Shown: positions 48,934 to 59,764 of the stretch, in pieces
How the letters are laid out: each line of letters opens with the position of its first letter
Position numbering within the stretch: position 1 is the stretch's first letter
NCBI RefSeq assembly: GCF_004193775.1
Contig: NC_041016.1
Location: 40,338,522 to 40,402,521, forward strand
Length of the DNA: 64,000 bases
Direction: 5' to 3'
DNA from: Glycine soja
Lineage: Eukaryota; Streptophyta; Magnoliopsida; Fabales; Fabaceae
Translations under genes and position numbers: made by a program
Notes under the pieces: generated by a model
Databases searched by the model: none
What the model saw: only the letters and a program-made list of their open reading frames with translations
What the model was told of the DNA's origin: nothing

Positions 48934-49969
48934 TGTCATTATTTTCTCCTATTTCTTAACCCTTTTTGTCACCATTTTAATTATTGATTAGTCTTAATTG
49001 TCAAATTAATTATGCAGTTTTATCATTTGGACCTACTTGACTAATTTTGTGTTTTTAATTTAATTTTAGGAGAATTATAAGCAATTGGGCTTGAATCCGG
49101 AATTGGGCTTGGACTTGAAGAGAGCAGACAATTTTATTTTATCAAGTCTTATCTTATCCAGATTTTATTTCATCTAGATTTTGTTTCATCCAGATTTTAT
49201 TCCATTCAATCTTATCTTATCTTGTACAAATTTTATTTTATTTATGGGCTTGGACTTAAAACAAATTTGTAAGCTTTGGGGCTGAGGACCTATATAACAG
49301 CACCAGGGTTTTAGTTTAGAGAGTTTTTTTGGGAGAGGAGAATAATTCTAGGGTTTTAGAATTCCAATTTTTACTGTTAATGCACACTGTTCATGTAGAA
49401 TAAAATTCGTTTTCTGCAATTTCTTTTATGCTTCAATCTACAATTTCGTTTTCTACTGATTAATGGAAGGCTAAGTCTCCAGCGTTGTTTTCTCTTAAGG
49501 ATCAAGCACATCTCTCATTGAGGTTTTGTTATTACTATTGAATTCTGATAAGTTTTTCCTCTTCACCAATTACTCTGTATTTGTTGCTATTAATCCATGC
49601 ATGCTTAGTGCTTGATTAATTGTCTCTGCGCTTAATTTACATTCATGCTTAATGATCAGTTTAGTTCATGATTAATTGGTGTATGTGTTGCTTAATCACA
49701 TAATGACAACCTTATGTTAATTTTCGCTTAGTAATTTAATTTAGGGTTGGATTAAATGGTTGAACTAATTAAGGATAAATTCTCGTAACCTAGGATAAGA
49801 GACTTGCTTGTGAATCAAGGGGAAATAACGTGTTTTAATTCTGTCACTTTCTAATTCAAATTTGCTTGCTGTTTAATTTACAAAAACAAACAACCCCCCC
49901 CCCCCAATTCGTTACTATTTTATTACTATCTGTTATGAACGTTTGGTTGACCATTGCTCATTGGGAGAC

Positions 49970-50971
49970 TGTTAGTGCTTAGCTTTACTGAGTTTTAAAA
50001 GATTGGCTAAAATTTTGTTAAAACATAAGCACTTAGACAATGAAGGAAAGCTGGAGTTGCTGCACATGATGTCTAACATTATGTCAAGGAATCAGATTGG
50101 GCTGCACAATGCACAAGGCAAGATAAAATGTCAAATGAAGAATTGAAGCTGCAGGATCCACGATGTCGGATACAATGTCCAGGACATCCTGCCCGAAAAT
50201 ACTGGACACATAAATCTGTTATATCTTTAACAGATTAATGTGCAGTTAGCAACAGATTAGGCGCTATAATCTTTAGGAACGAATTAAAAGATAATTAAAG
50301 TTTGAATTACAAACTTGAATAGTTTCGTTCAGGGATTAGAGATTGAAGATAAAAACTAAAAGATAAAGCTTTATCTTTTAGATCTTTAAGTGCAGATTTT
50401 CAGGAGAATGATAGATCTTATCCAGCGCAAGTTGTTGCAGCCCAGATACGTACACTGCTATATAAACATGAAGGCTGCACGGGTTTTCTATCAAGTCAGA
50501 GATTGAAGAGTTATTTTGTGAGTTTTGTGACTTGAGTGTTTTTGTGAGCCACCTTGATGCTACCCTAACATCAAGTGTTGGACCTGAGTGTGTAGAGTTG
50601 ATCTCTATTGTTCAGAGAGCAATCTCTGGTGTGTCTTTGATTTGTTTGTAAACACGGGTGAGTGATTGAGAGGGAATGAGAGGGGTTCTCATATCTAAGA
50701 GTGGCTCTTAGGTAGAAGTTGCATGGGTAGTGGTTAGGTGAGAAGGTTGTATACAGTGGCTGTTAGATCTTCGAACTAATACTATTTTAGTGGATTTCCT
50801 CCCTGGCTTGGTAGCCCCCAGATGTAGGTGACGTTGCACCGAACTGGGTTAACAATTCCCTTGTGTTATTTACTTGTTTAATCTGTTCATACTGTCATAT
50901 ATAACCTGCATGTTCTGAAGCGCGATGTCGTGACATCCTGTACGACATCTGTCCTCAGTATCAGAATTTCA
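49970..50971 (+). repeat. SIRE1-like 5' LTR
   Basis: TGTTAGTGCTTAGC...CAGAATTTCA. TATATAAA box at 50459-50466. Near its 3' end GATGTC-GT-GACATC (about 50923) forms a spaced inverted repeat, one of several ATGTC/GACAT pairs in the element. Confidence 0.95.
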
Positions 50972-50973
50972 AT

Positions 50974-50985
50974 TGGTATCAGAGC
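50974..50985 (+). other. Primer-binding site, initiator tRNA-Met
   Basis: TGGTATCAGAGC, a perfect match to the plant initiator-Met primer site, two bases after the 5' LTR. Confidence 0.95.
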
Positions 50986-51029
50986 GGGCACTCTAAATCA
51001 CTGAGTGAGATCTAGGGAGATAAATTCTG

Positions 51030-52274
51030 ATGAACATGGAGAAAGAAGGAGGACCAGTGAACAGACCACCAATTCTGGATGGAACCAACTATGAATACTG
51101 GAAAGCAAGGATGGTGGCCTTCCTCAAATCACTGGATAGCAGAACCTGGAAAGCTGTCATCAAAGGCTGGGAACATCCCAAGATGCTGGACACAGAAGGA
51201 AAGCCCACTGATGAATTGAAGCCAGAAGAAGACTGGACAAAAGAAGAAGACGAATTGGCACTTGGAAACTCCAAAGCCTTGAATGCCCTATTCAATGGAG
51301 TTGACAAGAATATCTTCAGATTGATCAACACATGCACAGTTGCCAAGGATGCATGGGAGATTCTGAAAACCACTCATGAAGGAACCTCCAAAGTGAAGAT
51401 GTCCAGATTGCAACTATTGGCTACAAAATTCGAAAATCTGAAGATGAAGGAGGAAGAATGCATTCATGACTTCCACATGAACATTCTTGAAATTGCCAAT
51501 GCTTGCACTGCCTTGGGAGAAAGGATGACAGATGAAAAGCTGGTGAGAAAGATCCTCAGATCCTTGCCTAAGAGATTTGACATGAAAGTCACTGCAATAG
51601 AGGAGGCCCAAGACATTTGCAACATGAGAGTAGATGAACTCATTGGTTCTCTTCAAACCTTTGAGCTAGGACTCTCGGATAGGACTGAAAAGAAGAGTAA
51701 GAGCCTTGCGTTCGTGTCCAATGATGAAGTAGAAGAAGATAAGTATGACCTGGATACTGATGAAGGTCTAACTAACGCAGTTGTGCTCCTTGGAAAACAG
51801 TTCAACAAAGTGCTGAACAGAATGGACAGGAGGCAGAAACCACATGTCCGGAACATCCCTTTCGACATCAGGAAAGGTAGTGAATACCAGAAGAAGTCAG
51901 ATGAAAAGCCCAGTCACAGCAAAGGAATTCAATGCCATGGGTGTGAAGGCTATGGACACATCAAAGCTGAATGTCCCACCCATCTCAAGAAGCAGAGGAA
52001 AGGACTTTCTGTATGTTGGTCTGATGATACAGAGAGTGAACAAGAAAGTGATTCTGACAGAGATGTGAATGCACTCACTGGGAGATTTGAATCTGATGAA
52101 GATTCAAGTGATATTGATATTGAAATCACTTTTGATGAGCTTGCTATATCCTATAGAGAACTATGCATCAAAAGTGAGAAGATTCTTCAGCAAGAAGCAC
52201 AACTGAAGAAGGTCATTGCAAATCTGGAGGCTGAGAAGGAGGCACATGAAGAGGAGATCTCTGAACTTAAATGA
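51030..52274 (+). CDS. gag: SIRE1-like gag
   Basis: 414 aa from ATG 51030. N-terminal copia gag with PILDGTNYEYWKARMVAFLK and AWEILKTTHEGTSKVK. A CCHC zinc knuckle CHGCEGYGHIKAEC sits at about residues 301-314, followed by an acidic Ser/Asp/Glu-rich tail and a Glu/Lys-rich coiled-coil. It forms the particle and packages RNA. The frame ends in TGA (52272-52274), but the same phase stays open for 11 codons into pol. This lineage normally has gag and pol in one frame, so the TGA looks like a point mutation (CGA to TGA is the simplest). Confidence 0.9.
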   Translation: MNMEKEGGPVNRPPILDGTNYEYWKARMVAFLKSLDSRTWKAVIKGWEHPKMLDTEGKPTDELKPEEDWTKEEDELALGNSKALNALFNGVDKNIFRLINTCTVAKDAWEILKTTHEGTSKVKMSRLQLLATKFENLKMKEEECIHDFHMNILEIANACTALGERMTDEKLVRKILRSLPKRFDMKVTAIEEAQDICNMRVDELIGSLQTFELGLSDRTEKKSKSLAFVSNDEVEEDKYDLDTDEGLTNAVVLLGKQFNKVLNRMDRRQKPHVRNIPFDIRKGSEYQKKSDEKPSHSKGIQCHGCEGYGHIKAECPTHLKKQRKGLSVCWSDDTESEQESDSDRDVNALTGRFESDEDSSDIDIEITFDELAISYRELCIKSEKILQQEAQLKKVIANLEAEKEAHEEEISELK

Positions 52275-52307
52275 GAAATTGGTTTTCTGAACTCTAAACT
52301 GGAAAAC

Positions 52308-55300
52308 ATGACAAAATCAATAAAGATGCTGAATAAAGGCTCAGATATGCTTGATGAGGTGCTACGGCTTGGGAAGAATGTTGGAAACCAGAGAGGACTT
52401 GGATTTAATCATAAATCTGCTGGCAGAACAACCATGACAGAATTTGTTCCTGCCAAAAACAGCACTGGAGCCACGATGTCACAACATCGGTCTCGACATC
52501 ATGGAACTCAGCAGAAAAAGAGCAAAAGAAAGAAGTGGAGGTGTCACTACTGTGGCAAGTATGGTCACATAAAGCCCTTTTGCTATCATCTACATGGCCA
52601 TCCACATCATGGAACTCAAAGTAGCAGCAGCGGAAGGAAGATGATGTGGGTTCCAAAACACAAGATTGTTAGTCTTGTTGTTCATACTTCACTTAGAGCA
52701 TCAGCTAAGGAAGATTGGTACCTAGATAGCGGCTGTTCCAGACACATGACAGGAGTTAAAGAATTCCTGGTGAACATTGAACCCTGCTCCACTAGCTATG
52801 TGACATTTGGAGATGGCTCTAAAGGAAAGATCACTGGAATGGGAAAGCTAGTCCATGATGGACTTCCTAGTCTGAACAAAGTACTGCTGGTAAAGGGACT
52901 GACTGCAAACTTGATCAGCATCAGTCAGTTGTGTGATGAAGGATTCAATGTAAACTTCACAAAGTCAGAATGCTTGGTGACAAATGAGAAGAGTGAAGTT
53001 CTAATGAAGGGCAGCAGATCAAAGGACAACTGTTACCTATGGACACCTCAAGAAACCAGTTACTCCTCCACGTGTCTATCCTCCAAAGAAGATGAAGTCA
53101 ACATATGGCATCAAAGATTTGGACATCTGCACTTAAGAGGCATGAAGAAAATCATTGACAAAGGTGCTGTTAGAGGCATTCCCAATCTGAAAATAGAAGA
53201 AGGCAGAATCTATGGGGAATGTCAGATTGGAAAGCAAGTCAAGATGTCCCACCAGAAGCTTCAACATCAGACCACTTCCAGGGTGCTGGAACTACTTCAC
53301 ATGGACTTGATGGGGCCTATGCAAGTTGAAAGCCTTGGAGGAAAGAGGTATGCCTATGTTGTTGTGGATGATTTCTCCAGATTTACCTGGGTCAACTTTA
53401 TCAGAGAGAAAACAGACACCTTTGAAGTATTCAAAGAGTTGAGTCTAAGACTTCAAAGAGAAAAAGACTGTGTCATCAAGAGAATTAGGAGTGACCATGG
53501 CAGAGAGTTTGAAAACAGCAAGTTTACTGAATTCTGCACATCTGAAGGCATCACTCATGAGTTCTCTGCAGCCATCACACCTCAACAAAATGGCATAGTT
53601 GAAAGGAAAAACAGAACTTTGCAAGAAGCTGCTAGGGTCATGCTTCATGCCAAAGAACTTCCCTATAATCTCTGGGCTGAAGCCATGAACACAGCATGCT
53701 ATATCCACAACAGAGTCACACTTAGAAAGGGGACTCCAACCACACTGTATGAAATCTGGAAAGGGAGGAAGCCAACTGTCAAGCACTTCCACATCTTTGG
53801 AAGTCCATGTTACATTTTGGCAGATAGAGAGCAAAGGAGAAAGATGGATCCCAAGAGTGATGCAGGAATATGCTTGGGATACTCCACAAACAGCAGAGCA
53901 TATAGAGTATTAAATTCCAGAACCAGAACTGTGATGGAATCCATCAATGTGGTTGTTGATGATCTAACTCCAGCAAGAAAGAAGGATGTCGAAGAAGATG
54001 TCAGAACATCGGGAGACAATGTAGCAGATACAGCTAAAAGTGCAGAAAATGCAGAAAAAGCAGAAAACTCTGATTCTGCTACAGATGAACCAAACATCAA
54101 TCAACCTGACAAGAGTCCTTCCATTAGAATCCAGAAGATGCACCCCAAGGAGCTGATTATAGGAGATCCAAACAGAGGAGTCACTACAAGATCAAGGGAG
54201 ATTGAGATTGTCTCCAATTCATGCTTTGTCTCCAAAACTGAGCCAAAGAATGTGAAAGAGGCACTGACTGATGAGTTCTGGATCAATGCTATGCAAGAAG
54301 AATTGGAGCAATTCAAAAGGAATGAAGTTTGGGAGCTAGTTCCTAGACCCGAGGGAACTAATGTGATTGGCACCAAGTGGATCTTCAAGAACAAAACCAA
54401 TGAAGAAGGTGTTATAACCAGAAACAAGGCCAGACTTGTTGCTCAAGGCTACACTCAAATTGAAGGTGTAGACTTTGATGAAACTTTCGCCCCTGTTGCT
54501 AGACTTGAGTCCATCAGATTGTTACTTGGTGTAGCTTGCATCCTCAAATTCAAGCTGTACCAGATGGATGTGAAGAGCGCGTTTCTGAATGGATACCTGA
54601 ATGAAGAAGCCTATGTGGAGCAGCCAAAGGGATTTGTAGATCCAACTCATCCAGATCATGTATACAGGCTCAAGAAGGCTCTCTATGGATTGAAGCAAGC
54701 TCCAAGAGCTTGGTATGAAAGGCTAACAGAGTTCCTTACTCAGCAAGGGTATAGGAAGGGAGGAATTGACAAGACTCTCTTTGTCAAACAAGATGCTAAA
54801 AACTTGATGATAGCACAGATATATGTTGATGACATTGTGTTTGGAGGGATGTCGAATGAGATGCTTCGACATTTTGTTCAACAGATGCAATCTGAATTTG
54901 AAATGAGTCTTGTTGGAGAGCTGACTTATTTTCTGGGACTCCAAGTGAAGCAGATGGAAGACTTCATGTTCCTCTCACAAAGCAAGTATGCAAAGAACAT
55001 TGTCAAGAAGTTTGGGATGGAAAATGCCAGCCATAAAAGAACACCTGCACCTACTCACTTGAAGCTGTCAAAGGATGAAGCTGGCACCAGTGTTGATCAA
55101 AGTCTGTACAGAAGCATGATTGGAAGCTTACTATATTTAACAGCAAGCAGACCTGACATCACCTTTGCAGTAGGTGTTTGTGCAAGATATCAAGCCGATC
55201 CCAAGATAAGTCACTTGAATCAAGTAAAGAGAATTCTGAAATATGTAAATGGCACCAGTGACTATGGGATTATGTACTGTCATTGTTCAGATTCAATGCT

Positions 55301-55772
55301 GGTTGGATATTGTGATGCTGATTGGGCTGGAAGTGCAGATGACAGAAAAAGCACTTCTGGTGGATGTTTCTATTTGGGAAACAACCTTATTTCATGGTTC
55401 AGCAAGAAGCAGAACTGTGTGTCCCTATCTACTGCAGAAGCAGAGTATATTGCAGCAGGAAGCAGCTGTTCACAACTAGTTTGGATGAAGCAGATGCTGA
55501 AGGAGTACAATGTCGAACAAGATGTCATGACATTGTACTGTGACAACATGAGTGCTATTAATATTTCTAAAAATCCTGTTCAACACAGCAGAACCAAGCA
55601 CATTGACATTAGACATCATTATATTAGAGATCTTGTTGATGATAAAGTTATCACACTGGAGCATGTTGCCACTGAGGAACAAGTAGCAGATATTTTCACA
55701 AAGGCATTGGATGCAAATCAGTTTGAAAAACTGAGGGGCAAGCTGGGCATTTGTCTGCTAGAGGAGTTATAG
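52308..55772 (+). CDS. pol: SIRE1-like pol polyprotein (protease, integrase, reverse transcriptase, RNase H)
   Basis: 1,154 aa in copia order. A second zinc knuckle [14 protein letters not shown] near the start; protease [13 protein letters not shown] (Asp at about 140); integrase zinc region H...H...C...C from about 268 and catalytic D333, D396, E432 (D,D35E spacing); reverse transcriptase with [22 protein letters not shown] and YVDD at about 839-842; RNase H with [21 protein letters not shown] and [13 protein letters not shown]. All catalytic residues are present and no internal stop is seen. It ends in TAG (55770-55772) with the frame open beyond. Confidence 0.95.
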   Translation: MTKSIKMLNKGSDMLDEVLRLGKNVGNQRGLGFNHKSAGRTTMTEFVPAKNSTGATMSQHRSRHHGTQQKKSKRKKWRCHYCGKYGHIKPFCYHLHGHPHHGTQSSSSGRKMMWVPKHKIVSLVVHTSLRASAKEDWYLDSGCSRHMTGVKEFLVNIEPCSTSYVTFGDGSKGKITGMGKLVHDGLPSLNKVLLVKGLTANLISISQLCDEGFNVNFTKSECLVTNEKSEVLMKGSRSKDNCYLWTPQETSYSSTCLSSKEDEVNIWHQRFGHLHLRGMKKIIDKGAVRGIPNLKIEEGRIYGECQIGKQVKMSHQKLQHQTTSRVLELLHMDLMGPMQVESLGGKRYAYVVVDDFSRFTWVNFIREKTDTFEVFKELSLRLQREKDCVIKRIRSDHGREFENSKFTEFCTSEGITHEFSAAITPQQNGIVERKNRTLQEAARVMLHAKELPYNLWAEAMNTACYIHNRVTLRKGTPTTLYEIWKGRKPTVKHFHIFGSPCYILADREQRRKMDPKSDAGICLGYSTNSRAYRVLNSRTRTVMESINVVVDDLTPARKKDVEEDVRTSGDNVADTAKSAENAEKAENSDSATDEPNINQPDKSPSIRIQKMHPKELIIGDPNRGVTTRSREIEIVSNSCFVSKTEPKNVKEALTDEFWINAMQEELEQFKRNEVWELVPRPEGTNVIGTKWIFKNKTNEEGVITRNKARLVAQGYTQIEGVDFDETFAPVARLESIRLLLGVACILKFKLYQMDVKSAFLNGYLNEEAYVEQPKGFVDPTHPDHVYRLKKALYGLKQAPRAWYERLTEFLTQQGYRKGGIDKTLFVKQDAKNLMIAQIYVDDIVFGGMSNEMLRHFVQQMQSEFEMSLVGELTYFLGLQVKQMEDFMFLSQSKYAKNIVKKFGMENASHKRTPAPTHLKLSKDEAGTSVDQSLYRSMIGSLLYLTASRPDITFAVGVCARYQADPKISHLNQVKRILKYVNGTSDYGIMYCHCSDSMLVGYCDADWAGSADDRKSTSGGCFYLGNNLISWFSKKQNCVSLSTAEAEYIAAGSSCSQLVWMKQMLKEYNVEQDVMTLYCDNMSAINISKNPVQHSRTKHIDIRHHYIRDLVDDKVITLEHVATEEQVADIFTKALDANQFEKLRGKLGICLLEEL

Positions 55773-55778
55773 CAATTA
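55770..55778 (+). promoter_or_regulatory. Suppressible stop codon context between pol and envelope-like frame
   Basis: TAG CAA TTA: a UAG followed by CAR-YYA, the leaky context first known from tobamoviruses and reported for SIRE1. The frame before and after is the same. Readthrough would yield a small share of pol-envelope-like fusion. Confidence 0.8.
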
Positions 55779-57749
55779 CTTCTATCTGAACGTGCTCAAA
55801 CGTCAATAGCACGTTCACTACTGAGCCAAAACAAATTCAACCTTCGTTTCACACGTCCCTCTACATTCCTCATTCAAACTTACATTTTCGTGGCAATCTC
55901 GTTTTTATCAGCATTCCCCAACACTTCTCAGATATTCACGAAACCACTCCAAAAGCTCTGCTTCTCCATGGCTACCTCACCAAAAGAGACCTCATCCCCT
56001 GTTTCACCCTCTGTACCATCATCTCCATCATCCTCCAAAACTCCATCAAACCAGGAACAACCTGCACTCAATATCCAATCCATACAAATGATTCCTGGTC
56101 CAGGCCCTGTTCCTGAGAAACTGGTCCCTAAAAGACAACAGGGAGTGAAGATTTCTGAAAACCCTAGCTTTGCAACAAGCCCTAGGGAAGAAGACACTGA
56201 GATGGATAAGAAGATCCGCAGTTTTGTGAATAGCATTTTGAAAAATGCTTCTGTCCCTGATGCTGATAAAGATGTCCCAACATCTTCCACCCCAAATGCT
56301 GAAGTCCTCTTTTCATCTAGTGAAGAGAAATCAACAGAGGAAGAGGATCAAGCCACAGAGGAGACCCCTGCACCAAGGGCACCAGAACCTGCTCCAGGTG
56401 ACCTCATTGACCTAGAAGAAGTAGAATCTGATGAGGAACCCATTGCCAAAAAGTTGGCACCTGGCATTGCAGAAAGATTACAAAGCAGAAAGGGAAAAAC
56501 CCCCATTACTAGGTCTGGACGAATCAAAACTACTGCACAGAAGAAGAGCACACCAATCACTCCTACCACATCCAGATGGAGCAAAGTTGCAATCCCTTCC
56601 AAGAAGAGGAAAGAAATTTCCTCATCTGATTCTGATGATGATGTCGAACTAGATGTTCCCGACATCAAGAGAGCCAAGAAATCGGGGAAAAAGGTGCCTG
56701 GAAATGTCCCTGATGCCCCATTGGACAACATTTCATTCCACTCCATTGGCAATGTTGAAAGGTGGAAATTTGTATATCAACGCAGACTTGCTTTAGAAAG
56801 AGAACTGGGAAGAGATGCCTTGGATTGCAAGGAGATCATGGACCTCATCAAGGCTGCTGGACTGCTGAAAACTGTCACCAAGTTGGGAGATTGCTATGAA
56901 AGTCTAGTCAGAGAATTCATTGTCAACATTCCCTCTGACATAACAAACAGAAAGAGTGATGAGTATCAGAAAGTGTTTGTCAGAGGAAAATGTATTAGAT
57001 TCTCCCCTGCTGTAATCAACAAGTACCTGGGCAGACCAACTGAAGGAGTGGTGGATATTGCTGTTCCTGAGCATCAAATTGCCAAGGAAATCACTGCCAA
57101 GCAAGTCCAGCATTGGCCAAAGAAAGGGAAGCTTTCTGCAGGGAAGCTAAGTGTGAAGTATGCAATCTTGCATAGGATTGGCACTGCCAACTGGGTACCC
57201 ACCAATCATACTTCCACTGTTGCCACAGGTTTGGGTAAATTTCTGTATGCTGTTGGAACCAAGTCCAAATTTAATTTTGGAAACTATATTTTTGATCAAA
57301 CTATTAAGCATTCAGAATCTTTTGCTGTCAAATTACCCATTGCCTTTCCAACTGTATTGTGTGGCATTATGTTGAGTCAACATCCCAATATTTTAAACAA
57401 CATTGACTCTGTGAAGAAGAGAGAATCTCCTCTATCCCTGCATTACAAACTGTTTGAGGGGACACATGTCCCAGACATTGTCTCGACATCAGGGAAAGCT
57501 GCTGCTTCAGGTGCTGTGTCCAAGGATGATTTGATTGCTGAACTCAAGGACACATGCAAGGTGCTGGAGGCAACCATCAAAGCCAACACAGAGAAGAAAA
57601 TGGAGCTGGAACGCCTGATCAAAAGACTCTCAGACAATGGCGTTGATGATGGAGAAGCAGCTGAGGAAGAAGAAGATGCAGCAGAGGATACAGAATCAGC
57701 AGCAGCAAGAGCATGGAGACAGGGGGAGCAGAAAGCTGATGTCACGTGA
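55773..57749 (+). CDS. SIRE1-like envelope-like ORF (reached by readthrough)
   Basis: 658 codons open in the pol phase after the UAG. The first Met (MATSPKETSS) is at 55968. The protein is Pro/Ser-rich at the N-terminus, then acidic and Lys-rich, with a central region (GKCIRFSPAVINKYLGRP, FAVKLPIAFPTVLCGIMLSQ) shared with plant retrotransposon C-terminal proteins. The C-terminal coiled-coil has heptad-like Leu and a Glu/Ala tail. I see no clear signal peptide or strong transmembrane helix in the part after 55968, so the envelope label reflects position and precedent, not proven function. Ends TGA at 57747-57749. Confidence 0.85.
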   Translation, partial: QLLLSERAQTSIARSLLSQNKFNLRFTRPSTFLIQTYIFVAISFLSAFPNTSQIFTKPLQKLCFSMATSPKETSSPVSPSVPSSPSSSKTPSNQEQPALNIQSIQMIPGPGPVPEKLVPKRQQGVKISENPSFATSPREEDTEMDKKIRSFVNSILKNASVPDADKDVPTSSTPNAEVLFSSSEEKSTEEEDQATEETPAPRAPEPAPGDLIDLEEVESDEEPIAKKLAPGIAERLQSRKGKTPITRSGRIKTTAQKKSTPITPTTSRWSKVAIPSKKRKEISSSDSDDDVELDVPDIKRAKKSGKKVPGNVPDAPLDNISFHSIGNVERWKFVYQRRLALERELGRDALDCKEIMDLIKAAGLLKTVTKLGDCYESLVREFIVNIPSDITNRKSDEYQKVFVRGKCIRFSPAVINKYLGRPTEGVVDIAVPEHQIAKEITAKQVQHWPKKGKLSAGKLSVKYAILHRIGTANWVPTNHTSTVATGLGKFLYAVGTKSKFNFGNYIFDQTIKHSESFAVKLPIAFPTVLCGIMLSQHPNILNNIDSVKKRESPLSLHYKLFEGTHVPDIVSTSGKAAASGAVSKDDLIAELKDTCKVLEATIKANTEKKMELERLIKRLSDNGVDDGEAAEEEEDAAEDTESAAARAWRQGEQKADVT

Positions 57750-57936
57750 GATGTCTTGACATCCTGGAAAAGACTTGTAGATGTGCAACTTGCAGAATTT
57801 TGCTGTCACCACTACAGATACTGCTGTGCTTGATTACTCTGATAATGAAAGTTGCTGATCCCACTTGCATGACTGCTCGTACCTGCTCAGGAAGTGTCTA
57901 AGTATGTTTTAGAAAAAATTTGCCAAAGGGGGAGAT
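57750..57936 (+). other. SIRE1-like 3' untranslated region and polypurine tract
   Basis: AAAGGGGGAGA at 57925-57935 ends one base before the 3' LTR and would prime plus-strand DNA synthesis. An ATGTCTTGACATC inverted pair lies at about 57750-57764. Confidence 0.9.
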
Positions 57937-58938
57937 TGTTAGTGCTTAGCTTTACTGAGTTTTAAAAGATTGGCTAAAATTTTGTTAAAACATAAGCACT
58001 TAGACAATGAAGGAAAGCTGGAGTTGCTGCACATGATGTCTAACATTATGTCAAGGAATCAGATTGGGCTGCACAATGCACAAGGCAAGATAAAATGTCA
58101 AATGAAGAATTGAAGCTGCAGGATCCACGATGTCGGATACAATGTCCAGGACATCCTGCCCGAAAATACTGGACACATAAATCTGTTATATCTTTAACAG
58201 ATTAATGTGCAGTTAGCAACAGATTAGGCGCTATAATCTTTAGGAACGAATTAAAAGATAATTAAAGTTTGAATTACAAACTTGAATAGTTTCGTTCAGG
58301 GATTAGAGATTGAAGATAAAAACTAAAAGATAAAGCTTTATCTTTTAGATCTTTAAGTGCAGATTTTCAGGAGAATGATAGATCTTATCCAGCGCAAGTT
58401 GTTGCAGCCCAGATACGTACACTGCTATATAAACATGAAGGCTGCACGGGTTTTCTATCAAGTCAGAGATTGAAGAGTTATTTTGTGAGTTTTGTGACTT
58501 GAGTGTTTTTGTGAGCCACCTTGATGCTACCCTAACATCAAGTGTTGGACCTGAGTGTGTAGAGTTGATCTCTATTGTTCAGAGAGCAATCTCTGGTGTG
58601 TCTTTGATTTGTTTGTAAACACGGGTGAGTGATTGAGAGGGAGTGAGAGGGGTTCTCATATCTAAGAGTGGCTCTTAGGTAGAAGTTGCATGGGTAGTGG
58701 TTAGGTGAGAAGGTTGTATACAGTGGCTGTTAGATCTTCGAACTAATACTATTTTAGTGGATTTCCTCCCTGGCTTGGTAGCCCCCAGATGTAGGTGATG
58801 TTGCACCGAACTGGGTTAACAATTCCCTTGTGTTATTTACTTGTTTAATCTGTTCATACTGTCATATATAACCTGCATGTTCTGAAGCGCGATGTCGTGA
58901 CATCCTGTACGACATCTGTCCTCAGTATCAGAATTTCA
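57937..58938 (+). repeat. SIRE1-like 3' LTR
   Basis: Identical in length to the 5' LTR (offset 7,967) with two substitutions. TATATAAA at 58426-58433. Confidence 0.95.
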
Positions 58939-59013
58939 GAGACAACCTAGGATCACTTCCTAGATACTGTATTTTTAATGTTTATTTGATTCGGGTACGA
59001 CTTCGATCAAATT

Positions 59014-59031
59014 TGGTGCCGTTGCCGGGGA
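59014..59031 (+). other. Gypsy 3 primer-binding site (tRNA-Asp)
   Basis: TGGTGCCGTTGCCGGGGA differs at one base from the complement of the plant tRNA-Asp 3' end. It marks the start of the internal region. Confidence 0.85.
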
Positions 59032-59764
59032 GCAGTAGGCCAAAGGTTCATAATAGTGTTTAGTTTTTTTGTGTGTAGCTCTTTCGTTTAGGTTGTGAGT
59101 GTGTGTTGTTTTGTTTTGAGTAGCTTTCTATTTTGCATTTCAGTCGTGTTCCCTGTTTAGCGACTGTGTTAGCGACTGTTTCAGTTTTGTGTTTTGTTGT
59201 GAACAATGATTAGCGACTAATTTTGAAATTTAATTGGCGATTTTTGTTTTGATAGTTAGAGTTGTTATTTTTTCTGATTTTTTGTGTGGTAGTTTCTTTT
59301 GGTCCATATTTTGTGTGAAATATATCAGGAGCACTTGGTGTGGCTGAATTTGAGAGAGACAAAAAATTTGGGAACTTGTTTTTAGCAAAACTTAAAACGG
59401 TCATAACTTTTGTTCCAGGTATCAGAATGACTATTATTATATATGCATTTGGGGTAGAAGAAAATTTCCCATGCCTTGAAAATTGACCAGAGGTGCATTT
59501 CCGTTTTAAACTTGAAAAATCAACCGTTTACTAAGTTTTTTTTTATTTTTCAAGTATTTTTGTCTTATTTTTCTAAACTTTGCTTAGGTAGTTTTCATAG
59601 TTAGACTTTGAATTTTTGTTTGAAATTTTTTGTGATATCTTTTCATGATTTTAGGGTGTTGCTCACAAAATTTCAGCTTATTTGGATATCGTTTAAGTAT
59701 AGCTGTAGTTTTACCACCTTGTTAGGTGCTTGTTGAGAGATACATGATTTGCTACATATAGTGC
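59032..59764 (+). other. Gypsy 3 leader
   Basis: T- and G-rich untranslated leader between primer site and gag. No coding domain recognised. Confidence 0.5.

Larger units (their letters stand above)
49970..58938 (+). mobile_element. Full-length SIRE1-like Ty1/copia (Sirevirus) retrotransposon, 8,969 bp
   Basis: Two 1,002-bp LTRs, initiator-Met primer site, gag, pol, an envelope-like frame and a polypurine tract are all present and in order. A perfect 5-bp target duplication GAGAC lies at 49965-49969 and 58939-58943. The LTRs differ at only two positions that I can see (50676/58643 and 50832/58799), so insertion is very recent. The extra frame after pol, a second zinc knuckle and the length fit the Sirevirus lineage, whose type member SIRE1 is from soybean. 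An in-frame TGA near the gag end may block this copy. Confidence 0.93.
48934..59009 (+). mobile_element. 5' LTR of gypsy element 3 (about 1.1 kb), split by the SIRE1-like element
   Basis: Begins TGTCATTATTTTCTCC at 48934 and ends CTTCGATCA at 59009, four bases before a tRNA-Asp primer-binding site. The LTR proper is 48934-49969 plus 58944-59009. The copia element with its target duplication accounts for the rest. A TATATAAC box lies at about 49291. The left flank is TAACG; the matching right flank is outside the window. Confidence 0.72.

Noticed and set aside
56348..56752. Minus-strand frames of 100-134 codons inside the SIRE1-like envelope-like region
   Set aside because: They mirror the Glu/Ser/Pro-rich sense frame, with no domain and no promoter evidence; shadows.
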